64,000 nucleotides of DNA, taken from the NCBI GenBank assembly GCA_036557285.1, contig DATBHW010000046.1, forward strand, positions 35,911-99,910, read 5' to 3'. This document shows, one piece after another, positions 53,604 to 62,720 of this stretch. The notes under the pieces were generated by a model that saw only the letters and a list, made by a program, of their open reading frames with translations, searched no databases and had not been told where the DNA came from. Source of the stretch: Ktedonobacterales bacterium. Lineage in GTDB: Bacteria; Chloroflexota; Ktedonobacteria; Ktedonobacterales; DATBGS01. Made by a program: the position numbers and the translations under genes. Each line of letters starts with the position of its first letter. The first letter of the stretch is position 1.

Positions 53604-53632
53604 AGTATAGCACGTTAGTTGATAGTAAGCAA
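53604..53632 (-). promoter_or_regulatory. Promoter for a leaderless P-loop kinase message
   Basis: Minus strand TTGCTT (53632-53627), 17 bp and TATACT (53609-53604); the expected start is near 53597 and the ATG is at 53593. Confidence 0.6.
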
Positions 53633-55402
53633 ATACACTTTCCCCAGCCTGCCGTTCCAGAAGACCTCAATGGTGTACTTTCCACGCGCCAGAGAACTAA
53701 ACTGGAACCAGAAGTAACTGGCGCCGCCACTTACTTCGGCTGATTTGCTGGCGCTGGCCGACCTGGAACCGCTGGGCAGAAGAGTAACTTTGGCCGTACC
53801 CCCACTGGCGATGACCTGCTTATTGAAGCAGACGGTCACATAGAAAGCCTGGCCTGTCGGTAAGGTTGCTCCATTAGGATTGATCTGACAACGGTTGTCG
53901 GTATTCAACGCCGCGCTGATGTTGGCAAGAGCAGCGGCGGCCTGCCGATCAATAACCGGACCCCTGGGCGTGGGCGCGGGTGAGGGCGCTGTCGTGGGTG
54001 AGGGCGTTGGTGTGCTGGCGCTGGTTGGCGTGGTCTGGCTTGCCCCGCCAATAAAATTGGCGTTCTGCGCGCCCATCTGTACGGGCGTGGAAACAGCCAG
54101 CAGGGTAATCGAGAGGCTGAGAAGCAGCGCCAGGCAAATGGCGCTGATGCCCGCAACTCCCTGCGCGCCGGTATCCCGACTGATATGCTCTATCCATTGG
54201 CCCAGCGCCGTCTTACCGGCCACCCGCCGCGCCAGCCGGAAGACCCGCGCGCCGATCATGTTCACTAATGAGGCCCGCTCGGCAATGGCAAGACCCTTCT
54301 CTGGCAGGGCTGGTGGTTCGGTCAGCGCGCGCTTTTTGTTGAGAAAACCAGGATAGCCTGCTGCTCTGGCTTTCAGGTGTGGCCCGACGCCTGCCTCTGG
54401 CTCCAGAAAGGATATGGTCATCCGGTGTGATTGTTCTGAACCCTGCGGGCGATTTCCTCTCCCTGGCTGCCCGGAGGGCGCTGCGCGTGGCGGCGGTGCG
54501 GCTTCTTCTGGCTCATCATCATCCACAATATTCAGGTCATCCAGGGTCAGATGCAGCCGATGCTCGCGTTCCCTCGTATCTCGATAGGGTTCCAGCGCCC
54601 GCGCCAATGCCTCGGCGCTCTCGTATCGCTCTCCGGGCTGCTTTGCCATTGCCCGCGAGACGACATGCGCCAGTTCGCGCGGAATAGCCGGGTTGAAGCC
54701 GCGAATATAAGGGGGCGGCTCGTGCAACTGCTTATTGAAGATCGTTGCCGCCGATGGGCCGGAGAAGGCGGGCCTCCCCGCCAGCATCTCAAAAAGGAGC
54801 GCGCCCAGCGCGTAGATGTCGGTGCGCGTCGTGGGTTGTCGCCCCTCGATCTGCTCTGGCGCGAGATAAGAAGGCGCGCCAATGGGTACCCCTGTGCGCG
54901 CCTGGTATTCTGCCTGAAAAAGCTGGCTGATGCTGAAATCGGTCAGCAGGAGATGGGAGGCGTTCTCCTGATCGACCAGGATATTTTCTGGCCGGATGTC
55001 CAGGTGCAAAACACCGCGCTGGTGGGCGTGGTGCAGCGCGCGGGCAAGCTGGATGATTGGCGTAACCGCTTCCCCTACCGCCATCGGCTGGCCCAGGCGC
55101 TTCTTCACGCTGCCGCCGGTCACAGTCTGCATGACGATATAGGCCAATCCCTGTTCTTCGCCGAAATCATAGATGGCGACGATATTGGGATGATTCAGTT
55201 GGGCGATAGCTTGCGCGATCTGCTCGAACTGCTGAAGAAAGCTGCGCTGGTCTTCCTCAGCGCCGCGCAGAGCTTTGATGGCAACATGACGCCGCAAACG
55301 TGGTTGGAAGGCTTGATAGGTAGAGGCATAGGTTCCCTTGCCCAGTTCTGTGAGCAGTTCATACTGCCCCAATTGCTGGCCGACCAGATGATCCCATTCC
55401 AT
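53615..55402 (-). CDS. Membrane Ser/Thr protein kinase with extracellular domain
   Basis: 595 residues. The kinase domain (about 11-275) has the glycine loop ELGKGTYASTY, Lys43 in AIKAL, HLDIRPEN with Asp135 and Asn140, DFS (Asp155) in place of DFG, and APEQ. A disordered region follows, then one span (about 413-436) and an extracellular Thr/Pro-rich linker with a C-terminal beta domain. HLD instead of HRD and DFS instead of DFG mark a non-RD variant; the metal-binding Asp and Asn are kept, so activity is likely. GAGGG precedes the ATG. Confidence 0.9.
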   Translation of the reverse strand: MEWDHLVGQQLGQYELLTELGKGTYASTYQAFQPRLRRHVAIKALRGAEEDQRSFLQQFEQIAQAIAQLNHPNIVAIYDFGEEQGLAYIVMQTVTGGSVKKRLGQPMAVGEAVTPIIQLARALHHAHQRGVLHLDIRPENILVDQENASHLLLTDFSISQLFQAEYQARTGVPIGAPSYLAPEQIEGRQPTTRTDIYALGALLFEMLAGRPAFSGPSAATIFNKQLHEPPPYIRGFNPAIPRELAHVVSRAMAKQPGERYESAEALARALEPYRDTREREHRLHLTLDDLNIVDDDEPEEAAPPPRAAPSGQPGRGNRPQGSEQSHRMTISFLEPEAGVGPHLKARAAGYPGFLNKKRALTEPPALPEKGLAIAERASLVNMIGARVFRLARRVAGKTALGQWIEHISRDTGAQGVAGISAICLALLLSLSITLLAVSTPVQMGAQNANFIGGASQTTPTSASTPTPSPTTAPSPAPTPRGPVIDRQAAAALANISAALNTDNRCQINPNGATLPTGQAFYVTVCFNKQVIASGGTAKVTLLPSGSRSASASKSAEVSGGASYFWFQFSSLARGKYTIEVFWNGRLGKVYLLTIN

Positions 55403-55510
55403 TCGTCTGCCCTCGTTTCGTCTGCGTTCTCGCGCGTGGCACGCCCATATTACCGCAATTCTGTTGCCGATTGTTGAGTTTTAGCGGTTGATTTTGGCGA
55501 AAAAGGCGCT

Positions 55511-56704
55511 CTACACCCCGGGGCCATACACGCTCAGGTTGCTGAAACCGGCTTCCATGTCCGCGCCCTCGACCATCACGCCAATCCAGCCGCTCTCATA
55601 GCCACTGAAGTTATCGCTTACGACCTCTACCTGCTGCCCATTGATGAACAGGGTGAAGGTATTGTCCCTGGCAATAACCTTCAAGGTGTTGGTCGCGCCC
55701 TTGCCGGTATGAATCGCGCTCGAACTGGCCCAGGGGATCGCGCTCAGGTCGCTCCAGCCGTTGTTGAAGAAACTGTACTGATCATGGCGAGCAAAGTTAT
55801 AGGTTCCGGCTGGGCTGACAAAGAAGACGTATTTATCGGTGGGCGTGCTGGGGGCGGCGCGCAAGACGAGTCCATAGGCATAAGGGACTTCGGCGTTGGG
55901 GTTGGCGTCGCTGTAAGCCGTAACAGTGATCTGGGCTGTGAAGTTATCGAAGGTCTGCTGCTGATAATAGGAGTTCAGCGTCGTGGTCGGGTTGGGGTTA
56001 TGCAGATGATACTGCCCGCCTGCAAAGAAGGCCGCAGCGCCGTTTGTAAGCCAGCCGTTGGTGTTGCTTGCCAGCGAATCAATCAGGAGGGGGGTGCGGG
56101 CAGTGGCGGTGGCCTGCGCGGCGGCGGTTCCGGTGGCCGAGACGCGCGCGACGCCGTTGGCGGCGGCGCGTGTCTCTGATTGGGCTTTCTTATAGGCATG
56201 ATAGCCGAAGGCCGTCAGCGGCGCCAGCAGCGCCAGCAGCAGGACAATGCCTCCCAGCGCGACCAATCGGCCCGCCAGCAGGCGTGTGTGCCCTGGGGTG
56301 AGCGGGGCGCTCAGTGCTGGCATCTGCCCGCTGGCGTGGGCGCTGGCCCTGCCTGCTGCTGGCTTGTCGCTGGGGAGAGGGAGCGTCGTTGATGAGGAGC
56401 CGTTTCTTGAACCATTGCTCTCTGGCGAACCGTTGCCCTCTGGCCGGGTAGCCGACGGAGTCAGCGAAGAAGGCGTGGGCAGCGCCACGCTTCCGCGTGT
56501 GCCATAGCGTCCATAGAACACTGTCCGCGCCCGGAATGTGCGCGCGCCTGCGGGGACGCTTTCCGGCTGTTCTGCCACGCCCGCGCTTTGTTGGAGGCCA
56601 GCGCGCGCGCTCACAGACGTTGTTGGCGCGGCAGTCGAAGCGCCGCAGGCCGCGCAATAGACGCTGCCAGGCGACAGCGTGTTTCCACAGTTAGCGCAGT
56701 TCAT
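55511..56704 (-). CDS. Zinc-ribbon, single-span protein with LamG-like C-terminus
   Basis: 397 residues from the ATG at 56704, with AAAGGGGAG upstream. The N-terminus is a zinc ribbon: MNCANCGNTLSPGSVYCAAC, two CxxC knuckles. A disordered Ser/Pro/Thr-rich region follows, then a span near 155-175 and an extracellular beta-rich domain. That domain (NTLKVIARDNTFTLFINGQQ) resembles concanavalin/LamG or 3-keto-glycoside hydrolase modules and may bind carbohydrate. It is next to the Ser/Thr kinase and could be its substrate or partner (inference). A minus-strand TATAAT is at 56780-56775. Confidence 0.75.
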   Translation of the reverse strand: MNCANCGNTLSPGSVYCAACGASTAAPTTSVSARAGLQQSAGVAEQPESVPAGARTFRARTVFYGRYGTRGSVALPTPSSLTPSATRPEGNGSPESNGSRNGSSSTTLPLPSDKPAAGRASAHASGQMPALSAPLTPGHTRLLAGRLVALGGIVLLLALLAPLTAFGYHAYKKAQSETRAAANGVARVSATGTAAAQATATARTPLLIDSLASNTNGWLTNGAAAFFAGGQYHLHNPNPTTTLNSYYQQQTFDNFTAQITVTAYSDANPNAEVPYAYGLVLRAAPSTPTDKYVFFVSPAGTYNFARHDQYSFFNNGWSDLSAIPWASSSAIHTGKGATNTLKVIARDNTFTLFINGQQVEVVSDNFSGYESGWIGVMVEGADMEAGFSNLSVYGPGV

Positions 56705-56813
56705 TGCCGGTCTCCCCTTTGCCCAACGGCTCGCCTTGTTCGACCAGATACCCAGGAGCATCTCTCCCTACTCCATTATAACGGAATGGGAGGCGTTCTG
56801 TCTTCTCTCCGGG

Positions 56814-57057
56814 ACCACCACCTGGCGGAGCCTCCACCTGTAGCGCCGCCATCCTGGCGGCCACCGCTGCGCCAGCGCGCACGCTGCCCTTCCAGGCCAA
56901 CGTCACTTGTAGCGCCGCCATCCTGGCGGCCACCGCTGCGCCAGGGCGCACGCTCGCCCTCCGGCCCACCGTACCAACAGGCTAGCGTTGAGCCGCCTGG
57001 AAGGCGGCGCTACAGGTAACAGGTCTCGCTTGCCAACACTCCATATCTGGTGGAACC
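56814..57057. repeat. Intergenic repeat copy C
   Basis: 244 bp. TAGCGCCGCCATCCTGGCGG occurs twice in tandem, near 56840 and 56909. GGCGGCGCTACAGGT follows near 57003, and the copy ends with TGGTGGAACC. It lies between the divergent genes at 56704 and 57152. Confidence 0.8.
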
Positions 57058-57073
57058 TGCTCTCTGCTCAGGG

Positions 57074-57103
57074 TTGCATCCTCGTGCGGCGCTTTGTTAT
57101 GCT
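57074..57103 (+). promoter_or_regulatory. Candidate promoter after repeat copy C
   Basis: TTGCAT (57074-57079), 18 bp and TATGCT (57098-57103), about 50 nt before the ATG at 57152. The sequence starts 17 bp past the repeat end. Confidence 0.5.
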
Positions 57104-57151
57104 AGAAAGCAAAGATCAGCAGAGATGCAGGAGAGATGCAGGAGGGAGCTT

Positions 57152-58366
57152 ATGACCCGGCACACGGATGATCCGCAGCCCATTCCCTCAGAAGACCATG
57201 CCGCTGGAGAGCAATTGCCCCTGATCGAGTTGGAAACGCTGCTCAACCGGCCCCTTTCGCGGCGCAAACGACTGGTCCAGATCGGCCTCATGCTCGCGGC
57301 GCTCGTCGTGGTCGTCGTGACCTTTTGGAATGTTGCCGCGCCCAACACACCGCCGGGCCAGCCGGTTCGCCTCCAGCCAACCTCGCCCCCGCCCACACTG
57401 ACCATCTTTAGCAACGTCAACTACGGCGCGCTCACCATCAACGGCCAGCCGATCAGTTCTTCCCCGCTGTCCATTAAAATGCACAGCCAGCCCCCCTACA
57501 CAGTCACCCTGGATGCGCCGCCATTCCGCCCGCTCTCCTGCTCTTTTCCACCCCCCAGCCCTGACCCGCGCTACAGCTTCATGGCCTGCTCTGCCTCGGA
57601 TGGGTTCACGATGAACCAGCAAACCGTGTCTACCCTGGAGATGCTTTTCACCCTGGCCGACCTGCCGCCAGACCAGCAGCAGCAGATCAATACCCTGATC
57701 CCCCGGGCCGTCACGGCTCAGCGCACGATCACCGCGCCAGCCCGGTCCTTGATAGCCACCGGCCTTGCCCCCTATGGAGCGATTACCAGCCGCCGCCTGA
57801 CCGGACCGCTGGCGGCCACCGCCTTCCTGGTTCCGGTCAGGCAAGACAGCCAGAGAGGGAACTTCTGTCAGGGCTTCATCTGTTTAGCTCCCGGCGGCTT
57901 CCTGCCCAACGCCTCGCTGAACGGCCAGTTCTGGGAAGTGGCGACGCCTGTCGCGCTGCGCTGGCGTTTCACCGGTGCCAGCGGCCAGGTCGTCAGTGAT
58001 GTGACGTTCCCGGTCGGCTCCATACTTACGCTCGATCTTTCCTATGACGCAGCGACCGGCTGGCAGGTGGGGCTGCTTTCCCCAGCGCAGCTAAGCCAGC
58101 ATCTTGCGCAGCTTGCCTGTCTAACCGGCGTAAACGTGTTAGGGGGTGAGGCTCAGCGTCTCAATAACCAGGCGTATTGGAATATCACCACGCTGCACGA
58201 TCAGGGCATTGAGGGCTGCGAACTCGGTCTTCAGTTGGATACTGCCGATCAGGGCCATTTCGTCTGGCGCTTTGGCGTGCTGCTGGCCGCCGATGCCAAA
58301 GCCCACAGCCTCCTTCCCGCGCTCCCCATCGCTTCACCGACTGATCTGGCAGCCGTTGGCGGATAA
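57152..58366 (+). CDS. Single-span membrane protein, unknown beta-rich ectodomain
   Basis: 404 residues from the ATG at 57152, with GGAGGGAG just upstream. About 50 acidic cytosolic residues lead to one span (RKRLVQIGLMLAALVVVVVT), then an extracellular domain rich in Pro, Thr and Asn. That domain contains four to six cysteines (for example SCSFPPP and MACSASDG, later FCQGFICL), which may form disulfides. The family is unrecognised. It stands alone between repeat copies C and D. Confidence 0.6.
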   Translation: MTRHTDDPQPIPSEDHAAGEQLPLIELETLLNRPLSRRKRLVQIGLMLAALVVVVVTFWNVAAPNTPPGQPVRLQPTSPPPTLTIFSNVNYGALTINGQPISSSPLSIKMHSQPPYTVTLDAPPFRPLSCSFPPPSPDPRYSFMACSASDGFTMNQQTVSTLEMLFTLADLPPDQQQQINTLIPRAVTAQRTITAPARSLIATGLAPYGAITSRRLTGPLAATAFLVPVRQDSQRGNFCQGFICLAPGGFLPNASLNGQFWEVATPVALRWRFTGASGQVVSDVTFPVGSILTLDLSYDAATGWQVGLLSPAQLSQHLAQLACLTGVNVLGGEAQRLNNQAYWNITTLHDQGIEGCELGLQLDTADQGHFVWRFGVLLAADAKAHSLLPALPIASPTDLAAVGG

Positions 58367-58374
58367 ATATCGAA

Positions 58375-58584
58375 TCCACCTGTAGCGCCGCCGTCTCGGC
58401 GGCCAACGCTGCGCCAGGGCGAGCGTTCGCCCTCCAGGCCAACGCCACCTGTAGCGCCGCCGAGACGGCGGCCAACGCTTCGCCAGGGCGAGCGTTCGCC
58501 CTCCCGGCCAACGTACCGGCGGGCCAGCGTTGAGCCGCCTGGAAGGCGGCGCTACAGGTAGAAACCACGCTAGGTGGTGGAACC
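58375..58584. repeat. Intergenic repeat copy D
   Basis: 210 bp starting 9 nt after the stop at 58366. Two direct TAGCGCCGCC modules (58383 and 58452) face a GGCGGCGCTA module (58546). It ends GGTGGTGGAACC. Convergent genes flank it, so it may end both transcripts. Confidence 0.8.
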
Positions 58585-58614
58585 CTGAGATGGTGGCATC
58601 CATGCCGGTTTCGC

Positions 58615-59346
58615 TCAGGGCAGTTCGATCTGCCGAAGCGTCCAGGTGGAAACCAGGATACCTCCAATCAGCACGAGCGCCAGCACTATCAGGCTGGTGG
58701 CGCCGCTGATATTGACAGGCGAGACATCCGCCAGGGCTGACGCGCCCAGGCTGGCATCCAGCGCGCCTTCCACGTAGCGCCGCACCGAAAACGTGGCAAG
58801 CCCGGTGGAAAGCTGCGACATGATGCCCTCCCAGATCAACACGTAGATGAACCCGATCAGCAGCCCCCGGCGCGGGAACCACAACCCCAGCAGCAGGAAC
58901 AGGCTGGAGTAGGCCAGACAGCCGACCAGACCAGCCAGCAGAATCGCGCCCAGGTTGCGGCCATCGCCCGCGCCCTGCGTCCCGATCAGGTAGGTCGCCG
59001 CCAGCGAAACCTCAACCAGCAGCGTCGTAATCACGGTGGACGCCAGCAGCTTGGCAACGATCACCACCAGTCGTGGGATGGGTTTGAGCGTGAGATAGAG
59101 CAGCGTCCGATCTTCAACCTCGCCGCCCAGCGCGCTGGTGGCAAAGATCAGGGCCGTCAGCGGCAACAGGATCGGCAAGACGAGGCCGATGAACAGGTCA
59201 AGGACAAAGCCCTCGCCGTTGTCTGTTCCCTCGCTCGCCACATACACGAGGGCCAGCAAGACAGGGACGCAGAGCAGCGCGACCACCATGAGTACGCGGC
59301 GGCTGCGGGCGAGCGCCCGCAAGGTTAACGCAAAAATGGGTTGCAT
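58615..59346 (-). CDS. ABC-2 type transporter permease
   Basis: 243 residues from the ATG at 59346, chosen for AAGGAGG 8 nt upstream; the longer open frame overlaps the ATPase gene and is rejected. Six hydrophobic spans begin LRALARSRRVLMVVALLCVP. It resembles ABC-2 permeases of the NosY/YhaP kind. It is the last gene of the two-ATPase, two-permease operon; the ATPase at 59465-60463 is its likely partner. The exported substrate is unknown. Confidence 0.85.
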   Translation of the reverse strand: MQPIFALTLRALARSRRVLMVVALLCVPVLLALVYVASEGTDNGEGFVLDLFIGLVLPILLPLTALIFATSALGGEVEDRTLLYLTLKPIPRLVVIVAKLLASTVITTLLVEVSLAATYLIGTQGAGDGRNLGAILLAGLVGCLAYSSLFLLLGLWFPRRGLLIGFIYVLIWEGIMSQLSTGLATFSVRRYVEGALDASLGASALADVSPVNISGATSLIVLALVLIGGILVSTWTLRQIELP

Positions 59347-59464
59347 CAGGCTGTCCTCCTTAGTGCAAAATCCATTGATTTTTTCCGTATTTGCCAGTAT
59401 CCTATGTCGGGGCTGGCGTGATGAGAGCAAGGCCGCAAGACGACCCGCCTTGAGGGTATTGAAA

Positions 59465-60463
59465 TCAATTGACAAGATACCGGAAGACGCTTTCGAGGTC
59501 TTCATCCAGCCCCTCGATGCCGTACAGATGCGCGCCCGCAGCCTGCGCCGCCTGCGGCACAGCCAGGTGAAACTCCAGCGGCGCGGCGGTTTCGACAATG
59601 ACCGCCCCTTCCTCAACGTGAATGCTGCGTGTCCCTGGCAACCTGACCAGGAACGCCGAGACGGTACGCGGGTCGGAGCAGGTGACACGGACCCGCCGGG
59701 GCCGGTCATCCATCAGCGCGCGGATGGCATGAAAATCGCCTTCGGCGGCCAGCTTGCCATTGACCATCACCAGCACGTTCGACCCCATCCGCTCGACCTC
59801 GTAGAGAATGTGCGAGGAGATCAGGATGGTCTTGCCCGTTTCGCCCAGGCGCGTGAAGACTTCCATCATCGCCAGCCGCTGGCGCGGGTCCGCGCCGCTC
59901 AGCGGCTCATCCAGGATCAAGATTTCGGGATCATGCACCAGCCCCTGCGCGATCTTGGCACGCTGGCGCATGCCTTTGGAACACTGACCCAGCGAGCGGT
60001 TCTCTACATCGCTCAGTTCGACGATGCGCAGCGCCCCGCGGGCCGCTTCGCGTGGGTTGGGCAGGTGATGCAGGCGCGCCGCCAGTTCGACAAACTCGCG
60101 CACACTCAGGAAGGGATACAGACCCTCCTGCTCAGGCACCAGACCGATGCGCCGGTAGAGCTTCGGATTATTGACGACCGATTGCCCCAGCACGCGCACC
60201 TGCCCGCGACTGGGCCGCAGCAGGCCGGTGAGCAGCTTGATGGTTGTTGATTTGCCCGCGCCGTTGGGGCCGAGCAGAGCCGACACACCTGGCCCCAGCG
60301 CAAAGGAGAGATCGGAGACCGCCACTTTATCGCCATACCATTTGCTGGCGTTGACGACCTCGATAGTGACGGGCCGCCCATCGGGAAGCCTACCCGAAGG
60401 CCATCCTTGCGGGCTGTACGCTGGCGCGCCCGGCAGCGGCGCGCCGATAATTTCAGAACTCAT
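59465..60463 (-). CDS. ABC transporter ATP-binding protein
   Basis: 332 residues. Walker A is [16 protein letters not shown], the signature is [15 protein letters not shown], Walker B is [14 protein letters not shown], and the H-loop is [16 protein letters not shown]-terminal domain of about 100 residues follows, as in CcmA/BcrA-type exporter ATPases. The signature [10 protein letters not shown] departs from LSGGQ but keeps the key glycine position. The start overlaps the upstream permease stop by 1 nt (TAATG). The partner is the downstream permease. Confidence 0.9.
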   Translation of the reverse strand: MSSEIIGAPLPGAPAYSPQGWPSGRLPDGRPVTIEVVNASKWYGDKVAVSDLSFALGPGVSALLGPNGAGKSTTIKLLTGLLRPSRGQVRVLGQSVVNNPKLYRRIGLVPEQEGLYPFLSVREFVELAARLHHLPNPREAARGALRIVELSDVENRSLGQCSKGMRQRAKIAQGLVHDPEILILDEPLSGADPRQRLAMMEVFTRLGETGKTILISSHILYEVERMGSNVLVMVNGKLAAEGDFHAIRALMDDRPRRVRVTCSDPRTVSAFLVRLPGTRSIHVEEGAVIVETAAPLEFHLAVPQAAQAAGAHLYGIEGLDEDLESVFRYLVN

Positions 60464-61338
60464 TAGTCACTCACCTTCAGATAGCGCCAGGCCATCAGGG
60501 CCAGGCTGATGACGACCACCGCGAGCGTTCCCCAAAGATAAGCCGGCCCATCGAGGGCGACGAGGGCGGGGCGGTCCGTCTCGCCAAACAACCAGAACAC
60601 CACATTGATCGGCAGGGTAAAGAGGTTGAGCAGGTTGAACCATTCATGGCCGCTGAAATGTAGTTGGAGAGCAATGATGTCTCCGGCAATGGAGCTTACC
60701 AGCAGCAGCCCCAGAAAGCCGCCTGTCGCGTAGGCGCGGCGGTCAGTAAAGGACGCCACACCCATTGCCAGCGCGCCGAAGAAGAGCGCGATCAATGGGC
60801 CGCCCAGCAGCAGATGCCACAGGTCGCTGAAATTGTCACTTACGTAGGTTCCAAAGGCCGGAGCCAGCAGCGCCTGCCCAAAGAAGAGGAGGACGTAGGG
60901 TACCAGCGTCAGCAGGAGCAGCAGCATTACCAGGCTCCCGACCTGCGCGGCGACGTAATGCAGCCGGGTGATCGGCGCGGCAAAGTAGAGCGAGATCACC
61001 CGCTCGCGGCGGTCTGCGCAGATCAGATCGGGGGCGACCAGACCGGCAAACAGCAGAAACACGCTGTTGATACTGGGGTAGATGCGTGTGTAGGGCGTTG
61101 GCAACGCCTGACCCACGATGATCTGAATGCCCAGGATCACCACAACCGGCGTATAAGCGACGGCGATCAAGAGCCAGGGCATGATCTTGTGGCGGAAGGA
61201 CCGGCGCAGGCCCACGCCGCGTTTCAGCGCCGCCCAGAGCATGACCCACTCGCTGTGCCCCAACCCCAGGCGCTCGCCCTCATAATGCTGGTAGCCGCGA
61301 TCAATAATGCGCGCGTTGGCGCTTACTGTATTCTCCAT
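60463..61338 (-). CDS. ABC-2 type transporter permease
   Basis: 291 residues with about six spans; the cytosolic N-terminus ends near residue 50. GLRRSFRHKIMPWLLIAVAY begins the membrane domain. Its start overlaps the upstream ATPase stop by 1 nt (TGATG), and the next ATPase start overlaps its own stop by 1 nt. So the first pair is ATPase (61338-62348) with this permease. Substrate unknown. Confidence 0.85.
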   Translation of the reverse strand: MENTVSANARIIDRGYQHYEGERLGLGHSEWVMLWAALKRGVGLRRSFRHKIMPWLLIAVAYTPVVVILGIQIIVGQALPTPYTRIYPSINSVFLLFAGLVAPDLICADRRERVISLYFAAPITRLHYVAAQVGSLVMLLLLLTLVPYVLLFFGQALLAPAFGTYVSDNFSDLWHLLLGGPLIALFFGALAMGVASFTDRRAYATGGFLGLLLVSSIAGDIIALQLHFSGHEWFNLLNLFTLPINVVFWLFGETDRPALVALDGPAYLWGTLAVVVISLALMAWRYLKVSD

Positions 61339-62348
61339 CAGCGTGTTCCTTCCGATACGTCTGCTGATATGCCTGATATATGGCCGTCCTGTTGAACAAG
61401 CGCCGGACTGCTCTCTCCGGCCAGATAGATGTCTTCCAGGGAGAGGACGCGCCGCTTGAGGTGGACAATGGCCGCTCTGGTTTCGACGGCGGCGTCGCGG
61501 ATAGCGTCATACACTGCGTCGGAGCGATAATCCACCTGCAACTCGGCTCCCTCTGCCTTCACGCCATAGCCGCGCTGGCGCAGCGCCTCGGCCAGCGGCC
61601 CGGCTGCTGCGCGGGTGCGCACCGTCACTGCCGGGGTAGCCTGCATGAGTTCGCGCAGCGTCCCCTGAGCGATGATGCGGCCATTATTAAGAATGACCAC
61701 GCTGTCGGCCACGCGCTCAATATCTATAAGCAGGTGAGAAGAGAGGATAATGTTGATACCCATCTCATGGGCGATGCGCCCGATCAGGGCCAGCATCTCA
61801 TCGCGCCCCGCCGGATCAAGTCCGTTGGTTGGCTCGTCCAGCAGCATCACATGCGGGTCGTGGATAAGCGCCTGGGCCAGCTTCACGCGCTGCTTCATGC
61901 CGGTGGAAAAGCCGCCAAGCGCGCGATAGCGTTCTTCGCCCAGGCCAACATGATAGAGCGTGTCGCTGGCCCGCTGGATGGCCGTTCGCGTCGGCAGACC
62001 GTGAAGTTCGCCCATGTAACGGACAAAATCCTGCGCCAGCCAATCGGTGGGCAGACAGTCGTGTTCGGGCATATAGCCCACCAGTTTACGCAGCGCCAGC
62101 GGCTGCGTGCGCACATCGCACCCGGCAATACTGGCCTCGCCCTGGTCGGGCGTCAGCAAACCCAGCAGCAGCTTTATCAGCGTACTCTTGCCCGCGCCGT
62201 TCGGCCCCAGCAGGCCGGTGCATCCCGGCGCAATGTTGAAGGTGGCGCGGTCCAGCGCCACTATCTTGCCATAGCGTTTGCTCAGGTCTTTCGTCTGGAC
62301 GACGAGCCGGTTCTGTGTGGCTTGGGGTTCCTGCCCCAGAGCATTCAT
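61338..62348 (-). CDS. ABC transporter ATP-binding protein
   Basis: 336 residues from the ATG at 62348, chosen for GAGG 9 nt upstream; an ATG at 62384 lacks a ribosome site. Walker A is [18 protein letters not shown], the signature is LGGFSTGMKQRVKLA, and Walker B is VMLLDEPTNGLDP. It is the first gene of a four-gene ABC operon with two ATPase-permease pairs, joined by 1-nt overlaps at two junctions. The similarity of the two ATPases suggests duplication. Confidence 0.9.
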   Translation of the reverse strand: MNALGQEPQATQNRLVVQTKDLSKRYGKIVALDRATFNIAPGCTGLLGPNGAGKSTLIKLLLGLLTPDQGEASIAGCDVRTQPLALRKLVGYMPEHDCLPTDWLAQDFVRYMGELHGLPTRTAIQRASDTLYHVGLGEERYRALGGFSTGMKQRVKLAQALIHDPHVMLLDEPTNGLDPAGRDEMLALIGRIAHEMGINIILSSHLLIDIERVADSVVILNNGRIIAQGTLRELMQATPAVTVRTRAAAGPLAEALRQRGYGVKAEGAELQVDYRSDAVYDAIRDAAVETRAAIVHLKRRVLSLEDIYLAGESSPALVQQDGHISGISADVSEGTR

Positions 62349-62720
62349 GGCGGATACCTCATCTTTCTTGCCTCCAATCAGCATTATCCGTGTGTTCTGG
62401 TGTGTGGGTTGATAGGTGTGTGTCTCATCTTTCTACCACCACTGTCAAGAATACGGATAAATCGTCAGCAGGTTATCGCTGAATTGCCGCAACGTTGTCG
62501 CCACCCTGGATATGAGCGGCTGGAGGGCTGCAAATTTGTTCGTTGGCTCGCCTGCGGCTCGCGCCTCCCTTCCTGAAGGCAAACCGTTCGCCAGCGCCAA
62601 AGTGCAGTCGTCGCCCGCTTGACGAGCCGATGCTGGCGCTTTAGAACCTGTCCGGTAATCCGTAGTGTGGGTAGACAATCGCTTGTATGTGGGTTCCTTT
62701 CGTGATCCATCGGGATTCTT
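62349..62720. other. 372-bp gap before the ABC operon
   Basis: No gene supported. A minus-strand TTGACA at 62448-62443 has no good -10 at 16-18 bp. The promoter of the ABC operon must lie here. Confidence 0.35.

Noticed and set aside
52850..58584. Repeated GC-rich units as a CRISPR array
   Set aside because: The units are not evenly spaced, spacers are not unique sequences of constant size, and no cas gene is present.
58615..59709. Longer 364-residue start for the ABC-2 permease
   Set aside because: It would overlap the ATPase gene by about 245 nt; the ATG at 59346 has an AAGGAGG site.
61380..62576. 398-residue plus-strand open frame opposite the ABC ATPase
   Set aside because: Antisense to a clear ABC ATPase, no known fold.
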